NCBI GenBank assembly: GCA_003554565.1
Contig: PWGR01000155.1
Location: forward strand, 1-10,572
Direction: 5' to 3'
DNA: 10,572 bases
Source: Clostridia bacterium
Lineage (GTDB): Bacteria; Bacillota; Sulfobacillia; SLMV01
Shown: positions 1-6,542 of the stretch, piece by piece
Numbering within the stretch: position 1 is the stretch's first letter
Layout of the letters: each line of letters starts with the position of its first letter
Notes under the pieces: model-generated
The model's input: only the letters and a program-made list of their open reading frames with translations
Database searches by the model: none
What the model was told of the DNA's origin: nothing
Translations under genes and position numbers: made by a program

Positions 1-1
1 C

Positions 2-325
2 GCCGCGAACATCATGTACGGGTCGTTCTTTGCCGAGAGCATGTTGATCCTCGAGGTCGGTGACATGATCGGTGCGGTGCAGATCGGTGCTACAGCCCAG
101 ACTGCTCAGCTGCCGTTCTTCATGGCCGCTGCGGACTACACGCTCATCGGTGAGGAGATGTACGCCGCCAGTGCATACATGTCCAGAGAACCCGTGCTTC
201 GAGGCACGGTGGTCGGGCAGGACCTGGCGCGTATCATTATATTCGCCATCATCGTCATAGGTACTATCGTCCAGCACATCGATCCGGAAGAAAACCCGTT
301 CACGTGGTTCCTGCGTGAATTCTGA
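2..325 (+). CDS. DUF6754-like membrane protein, C-terminal fragment (5' truncated by window)
   Basis: The frame is open from the first bases, so this is the last ~107 residues of a longer protein whose start lies outside the window. The fragment has a small-residue-rich, moderately hydrophobic stretch, then the conserved-looking string DYTLIGEEMYAASAYMS. A GQD motif follows, then one clear membrane helix (IIIFAIIVIGTIVQ) and a short polar tail ending in WFLREF. The DYTLIGEE(M/L)YAASAY string is what I associate with DUF6754 proteins, a family of unknown function; this is recall, not a search. The next gene starts 49 bases downstream with its own strong ribosome binding site, and three more membrane-protein genes follow. 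This is therefore probably one member of a co-expressed membrane complex. No catalytic motif is visible in the fragment. Confidence 0.7.
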   Translation, partial: AANIMYGSFFAESMLILEVGDMIGAVQIGATAQTAQLPFFMAAADYTLIGEEMYAASAYMSREPVLRGTVVGQDLARIIIFAIIVIGTIVQHIDPEENPFTWFLREF

Positions 326-360
326 TCTCGTGCGAATAAATGGCTCGAGTTGAAAAACTG

Positions 361-368
361 AGGAGGTG
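361..368 (+). promoter_or_regulatory. Ribosome binding site fixing a TTG start
   Basis: AGGAGGTG lies six bases before the TTG at 375. There is no ATG or GTG at suitable spacing in this frame, so this site decides the start of the following membrane protein. Confidence 0.75.
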
Positions 369-374
369 TAGAAC

Positions 375-1001
375 TTGCGGAAGGAACTGCCACTTCTCTT
401 GACGACGGTATTCGGACTCATTGTCGTCTTCTCCAAGTGGTTCTATCTCGGTGAGGTTTGGGGCCTACACGATATTGCAGAGAGCTGGGTCCTTATCAGT
501 CAGGGTTTCGCCGTCGCAATTGGTGCTGCGAGTCTGACCCGGATCCACGGCAGAAACATCCAGCGGCGCCGCGAGGACTGGCCGTACAGTCTGGTCCTTT
601 TGGTGTGCATGTACTTTTACATCATACTGACGCTGTACCAGACGGTAGAGGGCACCGAAGCACGGTGGATCTACGACGCATACATCACCCCGGTCGGTTC
701 TGCGCTGTTCGGTACGATTGCATTTTACATCACCAGCGCCGCTTATCGCGTATTCCGTGTGCGGACACGGGAGGCGACAGTGCTGATGATCTTTGCAGTC
801 GTTACCATGTTGGGCATGGCCCCCATCGGTGACGTCATGATATCCGGATGGGGAGATCTGGCCCGCTGGCTGCAGGACGTGCCGGTAGGTGCGGTGACCC
901 GTGGAATTCTGATCGCCGGCTACATCGGAGCGCTGGCGACGGGTATGCGAATTGTCCTCGGACTGGAGCGGGCCCACCTCGGTGGGTTCACCGGCGGCTA
1001 G
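375..1001 (+). CDS. Six-helix integral membrane protein of unknown function
   Basis: A 208-residue protein beginning at TTG with an AGGAGGTG site six bases upstream. By eye it has about six membrane helices, near residues 5-24, 39-56, 70-90, 105-125, 134-153 and 170-195. Short basic loops (RIHGRNIQRRRED after helix 2, RVFRVRTRE after helix 4) probably face the cytoplasm. No cofactor ligands, transporter signature or catalytic motif are recognisable. It sits between the DUF6754-like gene and the doubly anchored protein. The 49-base gap before it and the 80-base gap after it contain no visible terminator, so co-transcription is likely. It could be a structural or channel-like subunit of the same complex, but I do not recognise the family. 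Confidence 0.85.
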   Translation: MRKELPLLLTTVFGLIVVFSKWFYLGEVWGLHDIAESWVLISQGFAVAIGAASLTRIHGRNIQRRREDWPYSLVLLVCMYFYIILTLYQTVEGTEARWIYDAYITPVGSALFGTIAFYITSAAYRVFRVRTREATVLMIFAVVTMLGMAPIGDVMISGWGDLARWLQDVPVGAVTRGILIAGYIGALATGMRIVLGLERAHLGGFTGG

Positions 1002-1081
1002 AGATGGACCTGCTGCGTGAAAAGAAAGCAAGCGATCATCACGATATAAACTTGAAATTCCCATAAGGAGGTGCGAAGAAC

Positions 1082-1939
1082 ATGGAACGGGACAACGAAC
1101 AGACCTTCTGGCACAAGATGTTGGCCATTGACAGGCGAATTCTGTACTCTATCATATTCGTCTTCGTAGCCTACATCGTCTTGTTTCCGATCGGTCTGCC
1201 GGTGCCCATATCTGCGCACACGGAGAACTTCTATAGCACCGTTGAGGCCATTCCTGAAGGCGGCATCATCTGGCTGGACTGTGCCTTCCAGGAGGGGTCC
1301 TGGGGTGAGCTGGGCCCCATGGTTGAAGCCACCATGCGGCATTCATTCAATAACAACATCCGGGTAGTGCTGAGCGCGATGTGGGAGCTCGGTGGCCGGA
1401 TGGCCGCCTTTGCCCTCGATAATGTCCTGGAGGATCCGGCGTATGAGTGGGTCGAGTACGGAGAAGACGTGATCAACCTCGGGTTCCGTCCCGGAGGTGC
1501 GGCGGCGGTGCTTCGCGGTGCCACCCGCGATGTCTATGAAACCTACGCGGGCGTGGATCACGACGGCAATCCTCTCGATGACTATACGCTGGGTATGGAG
1601 GTCGAGCGGCTGCATCCCGACTACGTCGATTTCTCCGTCGTCTACGAGAGCGGCAGTCCCGGAGGTCAGGACTGGCTGCAGTATGTCACGGAGCCAACGG
1701 GCCTCCCGATGGGCATCGGCATCATAGCCATGTCCATTCCCTCTGCGGCGGCATTTGTAGACGCGGGGCAGTACGAGGCCATGATTCCCGGTGGAACCGG
1801 CGCAGCCGAGTATGAGCTGCTGCTCGACCAGCCGGGCGAGGCCCTGGCAGCGCAGGATGTGCTGTCCGTGGGGATGCTATACGTGACCCTTCTCATCATC
1901 CTGGGCAACATCGCCTGGGTTGCTACGAAGGACGACTGA
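1082..1939 (+). CDS. Doubly membrane-anchored protein with a large domain between the two helices
   Basis: A 285-residue protein starting at ATG, with AAGGAGGTG at 1065-1073. It has a short charged N-terminus, a membrane helix at about residues 20-39 (LYSIIFVFVAYIVLFPIGL), a domain of roughly 220 residues, and a second helix at about 261-280 followed by TKDD. Two helices put both ends on the same side. The positive charges before helix 1 (DRRI) suggest the ends are cytoplasmic and the central domain lies outside. That domain contains E-x-IPEGGIIWLD, an amphipathic stretch around MRHSFNNNIRVVLSAMWELGG, and a late Gly-rich GQYEAMIPGGTGAAEYELL segment. I associate this pattern with an unnamed conserved family but cannot give it a function. 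It is part of the four-gene membrane cassette. Confidence 0.85.
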   Translation: MERDNEQTFWHKMLAIDRRILYSIIFVFVAYIVLFPIGLPVPISAHTENFYSTVEAIPEGGIIWLDCAFQEGSWGELGPMVEATMRHSFNNNIRVVLSAMWELGGRMAAFALDNVLEDPAYEWVEYGEDVINLGFRPGGAAAVLRGATRDVYETYAGVDHDGNPLDDYTLGMEVERLHPDYVDFSVVYESGSPGGQDWLQYVTEPTGLPMGIGIIAMSIPSAAAFVDAGQYEAMIPGGTGAAEYELLLDQPGEALAAQDVLSVGMLYVTLLIILGNIAWVATKDD

Positions 1940-2015
1940 GTCAATCGCGCACGCGAATACTGATGCTGGACTGCATATATATGGACTCGCGAAGAGGATT
2001 GGGAGGTGACTTTAA

Positions 2016-2627
2016 GTGCTAATCAGCACTGATCCGCAGATTTGGGTGGGGGCACTCGCCACCATTGCGGTATTCAGCTACATGTACAAGGACAACCCGG
2101 CGTGGCGAGTAGTTGAGCACGCGTACGTCGGCCTTACCGCCGGTTACACGGTTGGCTACCAGTTTCACACCCGCATCAAGCCGACTATCATGGATGACCT
2201 CATCGGCAGGGGATACTGGAGCTACATCATACCAATTTTGATCGGTCTCGCTATATACACCCGGTTCTCCCCCTCCCTGACGTGGATGGCCAGGTATCCG
2301 CTCTCTCTGTGGGTTGGATACGGTTCGGGTATGGTTCTGGCCTTTACCGTTCCGCCTATGATGGGGCAGATAACCGGTACGTTCCGGTTGTTCAACTCTT
2401 TTGACAATATCCTGTACTGGTTGTGCGTGGTGACCACGCTCATGTACTTCTTCTTCACCATCAGTCGGGAAAATCCGGTGGTCAAGTGGGGGGCATGGGC
2501 CGGCAGGTGGGCGATCATGGTCTGCCTCGGTGCCATGTTCGGCAATACGGTGATCTACCGATACAACCTGCTGCTGATGCGGATTAATTATCTGTTGATC
2601 GACTGGCTGGAAATGGGGGCACTTTGA
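2016..2627 (+). CDS. Polytopic membrane protein of unknown function
   Basis: A 203-residue protein with a GTG start, preceded by GGGAGGTGA at 2001-2009. Hydrophobic segments lie near residues 9-23, 68-82, 93-112, 132-150 and 165-182. A weaker, glycine-rich one at 33-48 follows a YKDNPAWRVVEHAYVGLTAGY string that looks like the conserved signature of the family. Most other loops are short. No enzymatic or transport motif is evident. It is the last gene of the membrane cassette and is followed within 100 bases by a strong terminator, so it probably closes that transcription unit. The 76-base gap before it holds nothing recognisable apart from the ribosome binding site. Confidence 0.85.
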   Translation: MLISTDPQIWVGALATIAVFSYMYKDNPAWRVVEHAYVGLTAGYTVGYQFHTRIKPTIMDDLIGRGYWSYIIPILIGLAIYTRFSPSLTWMARYPLSLWVGYGSGMVLAFTVPPMMGQITGTFRLFNSFDNILYWLCVVTTLMYFFFTISRENPVVKWGAWAGRWAIMVCLGAMFGNTVIYRYNLLLMRINYLLIDWLEMGAL

Positions 2628-2630
2628 GGT

Positions 2631-2699
2631 GTCCCCGGATGCGCACGTTCACCGTGCGTAGTGAGAAAACTCGGCGCACGTTCTGCCGGCAACGGGGAC
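2631..2699 (+). other. Potentially structured intergenic RNA with competing hairpins
   Basis: The segment is bounded by GTCCCC (2631-2636) and GGGGAC (2694-2699), which can pair. Inside, the 10-mer GCGCACGTTC occurs twice in direct orientation (2641-2650 and 2674-2683). CGTGCG (2653-2658) lies between the copies and can pair with CGCACG in either one, giving a short 5-base-loop hairpin or a longer arm capped by GAG-AAAA-CTC. The two hairpins are mutually exclusive. No known riboswitch class was recognised. It could simply be 3' untranslated structure. Confidence 0.3.
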
Positions 2700-2722
2700 T
2701 GATGTAAACAGTTGATAAGCAG

Positions 2723-2757
2723 GAGAAAGCCCACTCGCCGGTCGAGTGGGCTTTCTC
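2723..2757 (+). terminator. Strong hairpin terminator ending the membrane-protein operon
   Basis: Left arm 2723-2737 (GAGAAAGCCCACTCG) and right arm 2743-2757 form a perfect 15-bp stem around a CCGGT loop. The right arm ends in GGGCTTTCTC, giving a U-rich but interrupted tract within the stem. The A-rich left arm means it could also terminate transcription from the other strand. It lies 95 bases after the last membrane gene and separates it from the MutL-like module. Confidence 0.8.
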
Positions 2758-2895
2758 ATAATCGAATCCGGATCTCCGGCCATGACTTCGGGGACGCTTT
2801 ATGCTACTTTTGTGGGTGGGATTGCGCCGATTCGTGGTCCAATCGACCGAGCAGCTGTTTCGGGGGAGGATCTATATCCAGGGGGAGGGGAACCA
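2758..2895 (+). other. Leader region before the first MutL-like gene, no convincing promoter
   Basis: This 138-base stretch follows the terminator. I see a TATGCT at 2800-2805 that could serve as a -10 box, but no TTGACA-like element at proper spacing. The frame of the following gene stays open through here, with in-frame ATG (2782) and GTG (2812) codons, but neither has a good ribosome binding site. The purine-rich site at 2881-2890 favours the TTG at 2896. The upstream stretch is therefore read as untranslated leader. Confidence 0.4.
2881..2890 (+). promoter_or_regulatory. Ribosome binding site selecting the TTG start at 2896
   Basis: GGGGGAGGGG ends five bases before TTG 2896. That start places the phosphate-1 loop at residues 14-21, close to its position (19-26) in the paralogue, whereas starts further upstream would add 28-50 unrelated residues. 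Confidence 0.6.
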
Positions 2896-4800
2896 TTGGT
2901 AGTAAAGGGCGAGTTAACCTCAATATTGGCTACAGATGTTGGTTCTACTACCACAAAAGCAATCCTGATTGAAAAACAGGGAGATGAATACCGCCTGGTC
3001 ACCCGCGGGGAGGGACAGACTACGGTTGAGAAGCCGTGGGAGGATGTCATGGTCGGCGTCCGGCAGTCAATCAGGCTGGTCGAGGAGATGGTGGGGCGGA
3101 AGCTGCTGAGTGAACGGGAGCTGATCCGGCCCAAAGAGGGTGACGAGGGTGTCGACTACTACGTGTCGACCAGCAGCGCCGGCGGAGGACTGCAGATGAT
3201 GGTGGCCGGAATGGTCAGCTCCATCAGCGCCAGCTCCGCGCACCGGGCCGCGCTCGGTGCCGGTGCGGTGGTCCTGGACGTCATAGCCGTAGATGACGGT
3301 CGATCAACGTCCGAACACATCACCCGGATCCGCGAGCTCCGCCCCGATATCATACTCCTGTCCGGCGGGGTGGACGGTGGTTCTGTATCCTACCTGGCCG
3401 CCCTGGCCGAGACCATCCTGCAGGCCAGCCCCCAGCCGCGATTCGGTGCGGGCTACCAGCTGCCGGTGGTCTATGCGGGCAACAAGGATGCGCGCGACCT
3501 GGTGGAGGGCATCCTGCAGGAACGGCTCGACGTCCACCTGGAACCCAATCTCCGGCCGAGACACGACATGGAGAACCTCGGGCCAGCGCGGGAGAGGATT
3601 CACGATTTGTTCATGAATCACGTCATGGCGCAGGCTCCCGGGTATGAAGATCTGATGAAGATGGTGGACAGCACTATCATGCCGACCCCGGGAGCTGTCG
3701 GGAGCTTGATCCGGACCATGGCGGAAAATTACGAGGCAAATATCGTCGGTGTCGACATCGGTGGTGCGACAACCGACATTTTTTCCGATTTTCACGGGAT
3801 CTTCACACGCACCGTCAGCGCCAACCTGGGCATGAGCTACAGCATCACCAATGTATACGAGGAGAGCGGCTTCGACAGTGTCAAACGCTGGAGCCCGTTT
3901 GCGGTTTCCGAAGAGGCCCTGTGTGACTGGGTCAGCAACAAGATGGTACGCCCCACCACCATCCCGCAGACCATTCATCAACTGATACTGGAGCAGGCGC
4001 TGGGACGGGAGGCGCTGCTGCGGTCCTTCGAGCATCACAAGAGCCTGGCCCGGAAGGTGGAGCAGGAGGAAGTGGCGGGCTGGAGCGGCCGCACTGCCAT
4101 GTTCCGTTCGCGCGGAGAAGAAATCATCGACATGATGGAGCTGGACATCCTGGTCGGAAGCGGGGGAGTGCTGTCGCACGCACCGCGGCGGGAACAGGCC
4201 GGCCTGATGCTGATCGACTCCTTCGAACCGGAGGGATTTACGCAGCTGGCAGTCGACAGCATTTTCATGATGCCCCATCTCGGGGTTCTGGCATCCACTC
4301 ATCCGGAGATAGCCGCAGAGGTATTTGACGGCGACTGCCTGGTCAGGCTCGGCACGGTCGTGGCTCCGACTGGTGCTGGCCGCAGGGGAGCATCCTGCAT
4401 GAAGGTAGAGATTGACATGCCCTCGGGTGATACAGTGACCGAGGAAGTCAAGTTCGGTGAGATCAAGCGCGTGGAGCTGGGGGTCGGAGAGAAGGCTGTT
4501 GTCCGGGTCCAACCGACCCGCGCATTCAATGTCGGAGCGGGCAAGGGCGACTCGGCTGAGCAGGAAGTCGAGGGGGGACTCGTGGGAATAGTCCTCGATG
4601 GCCGCGGGCGGCCCCTGCAAATCCCCGAGCGTGACCGGCAGAGGGTCGAGGTCATTACCGAATGGCTGGAGGAACTCGACGTCTATCCGATGGACAAAGT
4701 GCGCGAGTATCAGGAAGAAAGCCCCATCACTGCGTCCTCTGATGCTGAAGAAGAGGAGGGGAAAAGGCGTGGCTTCTTTGCCCGACTATTCAAGCGGTAG
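2896..4800 (+). CDS. MutL/GlmL-family ASKHA ATPase, copy A
   Basis: A 634-residue protein in the glutamate mutase accessory MutL (GlmL) family, unrelated to the mismatch-repair MutL. Visible motifs are the phosphate-1 loop DVGSTTTK (14-21), STSSAGGG (91-98), YAGNKDA (193-199), MPTPGAVG (262-269), the second phosphate loop DIGGATTD (287-294) and GSGGVLSH (421-428). These are the marks of an actin/Hsp70/sugar-kinase-fold ATPase. In characterised settings the family sits beside B12-dependent glutamate mutase and is thought to be a chaperone or reactivase. No mutase gene is visible here, so the role is open. After residue ~600 there is an acidic linker (AEEEEG) and a basic, aromatic tail KRRGFFARLFKR (623-634) that could be an amphipathic membrane-binding helix. 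The last 32 bases overlap the next gene. The first ~30 codons are noticeably more AT-rich than the rest. The start is TTG 2896; ATG 2782 is the main alternative. Confidence 0.9.
   Translation: MVVKGELTSILATDVGSTTTKAILIEKQGDEYRLVTRGEGQTTVEKPWEDVMVGVRQSIRLVEEMVGRKLLSERELIRPKEGDEGVDYYVSTSSAGGGLQMMVAGMVSSISASSAHRAALGAGAVVLDVIAVDDGRSTSEHITRIRELRPDIILLSGGVDGGSVSYLAALAETILQASPQPRFGAGYQLPVVYAGNKDARDLVEGILQERLDVHLEPNLRPRHDMENLGPARERIHDLFMNHVMAQAPGYEDLMKMVDSTIMPTPGAVGSLIRTMAENYEANIVGVDIGGATTDIFSDFHGIFTRTVSANLGMSYSITNVYEESGFDSVKRWSPFAVSEEALCDWVSNKMVRPTTIPQTIHQLILEQALGREALLRSFEHHKSLARKVEQEEVAGWSGRTAMFRSRGEEIIDMMELDILVGSGGVLSHAPRREQAGLMLIDSFEPEGFTQLAVDSIFMMPHLGVLASTHPEIAAEVFDGDCLVRLGTVVAPTGAGRRGASCMKVEIDMPSGDTVTEEVKFGEIKRVELGVGEKAVVRVQPTRAFNVGAGKGDSAEQEVEGGLVGIVLDGRGRPLQIPERDRQRVEVITEWLEELDVYPMDKVREYQEESPITASSDAEEEEGKRRGFFARLFKR
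4754..4760 (+). promoter_or_regulatory. Ribosome binding site inside the upstream gene, fixing a GTG start
   Basis: AGGAGGG lies eight bases before GTG 4769, inside the end of the copy A ATPase gene. With this start the LPLPG motif falls at residues 23-27, exactly as in the copy B partner read from ATG 8426. This is strong support for both starts. Confidence 0.8.
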
Positions 4801-6127
4801 CTATCCTGTTCAGCGTATAGAAATGAGGCGGGAACTCCCACTGCCCGGAGAGGCTCTGGTGGAAGAGGGAGACGAAGTAGACCATGATACGATCCTGGCA
4901 AAGATCACTCTCAAGCCCGGAATTCCGTGGGTAATTCCGCTGTTTCGCCTGATCGGGGTGGATCCCGCAGACACCCCGGATGCCATGCTCGTCGACGTGG
5001 GTGATAATGTGAAGACCGGGCAGATTATCGCACAGGCCAAGGCCGGTCGGTACGGCAGGAAGGAATACGAGTCGCCCACGGACGGGATATTGGAGGAGGT
5101 GTCCCCCAAATCCGGGAGGCTCGTCATCCGGGAGGAGTTCGGTAAGGAGGAACCTCCGGTCAGTTTTGATGTGGCCTTTGAGCTGGGGGTACGGCCGCGC
5201 GAGCTGCGGGAGCACATGCTGGTGAAGGAGGGACAGGAAGTCAAGAAGGGGGCCATGGGGGCCAAAAAAGGTGAGGCCTCCGCGTTCTTTACCCGCACCG
5301 CCAACGCGCCCATCTCCGGAGTGGTGACGGAGATTAATGAGGAGAGCGGTTATATCACCATATCGAGACCTTTCCGTGAGATAATCATTGATGCATATAT
5401 CAAGGGCACAGTGGCAGAAGTTATCCCAAAGTACGGCGCCATTGTTCAAAGCAAGGGAGTAATAATCAACGGTGTGTTCGGCCTGGGCCCCGAGCAGCAT
5501 GGCGATCTCGTCATTCTCGGCGATGACAGGGAAAGCATTCTGACCGATGATATGGTGACGCACGAACACGAGGGAAAGGTTATCGTAGCCGGAGGATATG
5601 CGACCAACGAAGCCCTGAAGAAGGCGCTGGATGTGGGGGTCAATGGTGTCGTGTGCGGTACTGCCAGCTACCTCAACCTGGTGCAGTCGCTGGGCGTCAA
5701 GCTCGGAGTCGGCATCACCGGTCAGGAGGACATCGATATGACCGTCATCCTGATGGAGGGCTTCGGCAACCTGAGCATGCGGGAGCACGCCTTCGATGCC
5801 TTGCGGCAGCTGGAGGGAATGGAGATCTCCATCAACGGCCGGACCCAGATCAGGGCAGGTGCCATCCGCCCGGAAATTGTGTGTCCCTTCCCCGGTTACG
5901 AGGGCGAGCTGCAGAAGGCGGTTGAGTTTGAAGAAGAACTGGTGCGGGGGCAGAGAATACGAATTATCAGCGAGCCTTACTTTGGTTACCTGGGTGAAAT
6001 CGTTGATCTCCCGAACCAGCCCGAGGAGATCGAAACCGGGGCACGGGTGCCCGTGGCGCACATCAGGCTCGAGGAGGACAGTCAGGAAGTAGTGAGCATA
6101 CCCAGGAAGAATGTTGAGATCTTCTGA
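4769..6127 (+). CDS. Barrel-sandwich (lipoyl-like)/KOW-like protein, copy A
   Basis: A 452-residue protein with a GTG start overlapping the ATPase gene by 32 bases. It opens with LPLPG at 23-27 and a GDEV turn. Two lipoyl-like hairpin repeats follow: MLVDVGDNVKTGQ (from 73) ending in SPTDG (102-106), and MLVKEGQEVKKG (from 150) ending in APISG (180-184). This G-D-x-V-x-x-G-Q...AP-x-SG pattern is typical of biotinyl/lipoyl, RnfC N-terminal and membrane-fusion-protein barrel-sandwich folds. No MKM or DKA modification site is present, so it is probably unmodified and structural. The middle (about 225-380) has alternating strand/helix character: GKVIVAGGY near 269, GITGQED, LMEGFG, TQIRAG at 359-364. 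The C-terminus (394-452), with RIRIISEPYFGYLGEI and ending in IPRKNVEIF, resembles a KOW/SH3-like barrel. Overlap with the ATPase implies coupled translation and a physical partnership. The exact family name is unknown to me. Confidence 0.85.
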   Translation: MASLPDYSSGSYPVQRIEMRRELPLPGEALVEEGDEVDHDTILAKITLKPGIPWVIPLFRLIGVDPADTPDAMLVDVGDNVKTGQIIAQAKAGRYGRKEYESPTDGILEEVSPKSGRLVIREEFGKEEPPVSFDVAFELGVRPRELREHMLVKEGQEVKKGAMGAKKGEASAFFTRTANAPISGVVTEINEESGYITISRPFREIIIDAYIKGTVAEVIPKYGAIVQSKGVIINGVFGLGPEQHGDLVILGDDRESILTDDMVTHEHEGKVIVAGGYATNEALKKALDVGVNGVVCGTASYLNLVQSLGVKLGVGITGQEDIDMTVILMEGFGNLSMREHAFDALRQLEGMEISINGRTQIRAGAIRPEIVCPFPGYEGELQKAVEFEEELVRGQRIRIISEPYFGYLGEIVDLPNQPEEIETGARVPVAHIRLEEDSQEVVSIPRKNVEIF

Positions 6128-6156
6128 CCGGGATCCGGTAGAGTGAGGGGGCAGAA

Positions 6157-6495
6157 ATGCTTATCGATGAACTGTCACCCGACAGGCGCGATGAGATAAT
6201 CGAATGGGCGGCCGATAAAGTGCATGAATGGGGTATGATCACTCCGGCGATGCTGGCGACGGAAGGTTTCCGACCGATATCCTTCCTTGTCAGTCAGGCC
6301 GTCCATTTCGTCGCGCCCGTCGGTGATGCAGTTACGGGTCATCCCTATGCCTCTGAACTCGGTTTCCTGCTGCAGGACCGCGAGAATCTCGATCTTTTCA
6401 TGCACAGACTTGAGGAACTGGTAGAAGAAGATGAGGAAGATGAAAACGGTGAGGACGAAGACGATGATGATCCGGATGATAAGGATCTGCAATGA
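6157..6495 (+). CDS. Small protein with highly acidic C-terminal tail
   Basis: A 112-residue protein with an ATG start; GAGGGGG at 6146-6152 is the likely ribosome binding site and the gap from the preceding gene is 29 bases. Residues 1-85 look folded and mostly helical (SPDRRDEIIEWAADKVHEWGM, then a small hydrophobic stretch, then LDLFMHRLEELVEE). The last ~25 residues are almost entirely Asp/Glu. No known domain is recognised and there is no membrane segment. Position between the two ATPase/partner pairs suggests it works with both, perhaps as an adaptor or a charge-based regulator; this is inference. The stop codon overlaps an ATG (6492) in the frame of the next gene. Confidence 0.8.
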   Translation: MLIDELSPDRRDEIIEWAADKVHEWGMITPAMLATEGFRPISFLVSQAVHFVAPVGDAVTGHPYASELGFLLQDRENLDLFMHRLEELVEEDEEDENGEDEDDDDPDDKDLQ

Positions 6496-6527
6496 TATGT
6501 GCATGCTGTGTGCGGGAATGTGTCGGG

Positions 6528-6533
6528 AGGAGG
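6528..6533 (+). promoter_or_regulatory. Ribosome binding site selecting the TTG start at 6543
   Basis: AGGAGG within a longer GGGAGGAGGAG run lies nine bases before TTG 6543. The competing ATG at 6492 overlaps the previous stop but has only a weak AAGGA upstream, and it would add a 17-residue Cys/Arg-rich extension absent from copy A. Confidence 0.65.
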
Positions 6534-6542
6534 AGAGACTGT

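Noticed and set aside
1004..1066. Possible 20-codon peptide between two membrane-protein genes
   Set aside because: No ribosome binding site and no recognisable sequence; best treated as intergenic.
2746..2895. Longer N-terminus for ATPase A from GTG 2746 or ATG 2782
   Set aside because: GTG 2746 lies inside the terminator stem and neither codon has a good ribosome binding site. The added residues have no counterpart in copy B.
3304..4620. Long minus-strand open frame (438 codons) opposite ATPase A
   Set aside because: It lies wholly antisense to a gene with clear family motifs; GC-rich coding sequence often yields such shadow frames. Its translation shows no recognisable domain.
4598..4768. 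Longer N-terminus for partner A, using the open frame from ATG 4598
   Set aside because: It would overlap the ATPase gene by 200 bases, and the GTG 4769 start has a well spaced AGGAGGG and matches the paralogue's N-terminal length.
4985..5184. Biotin or lipoyl carrier protein
   Set aside because: The hairpin lacks an MKM or DKA context at the expected tip position, and the protein continues into unrelated domains.
4790..6061. Long minus-strand open frame (423 codons) opposite partner A
   Set aside because: Shadow of the plus-strand gene, whose paralogue at 8426-9574 confirms the real frame.
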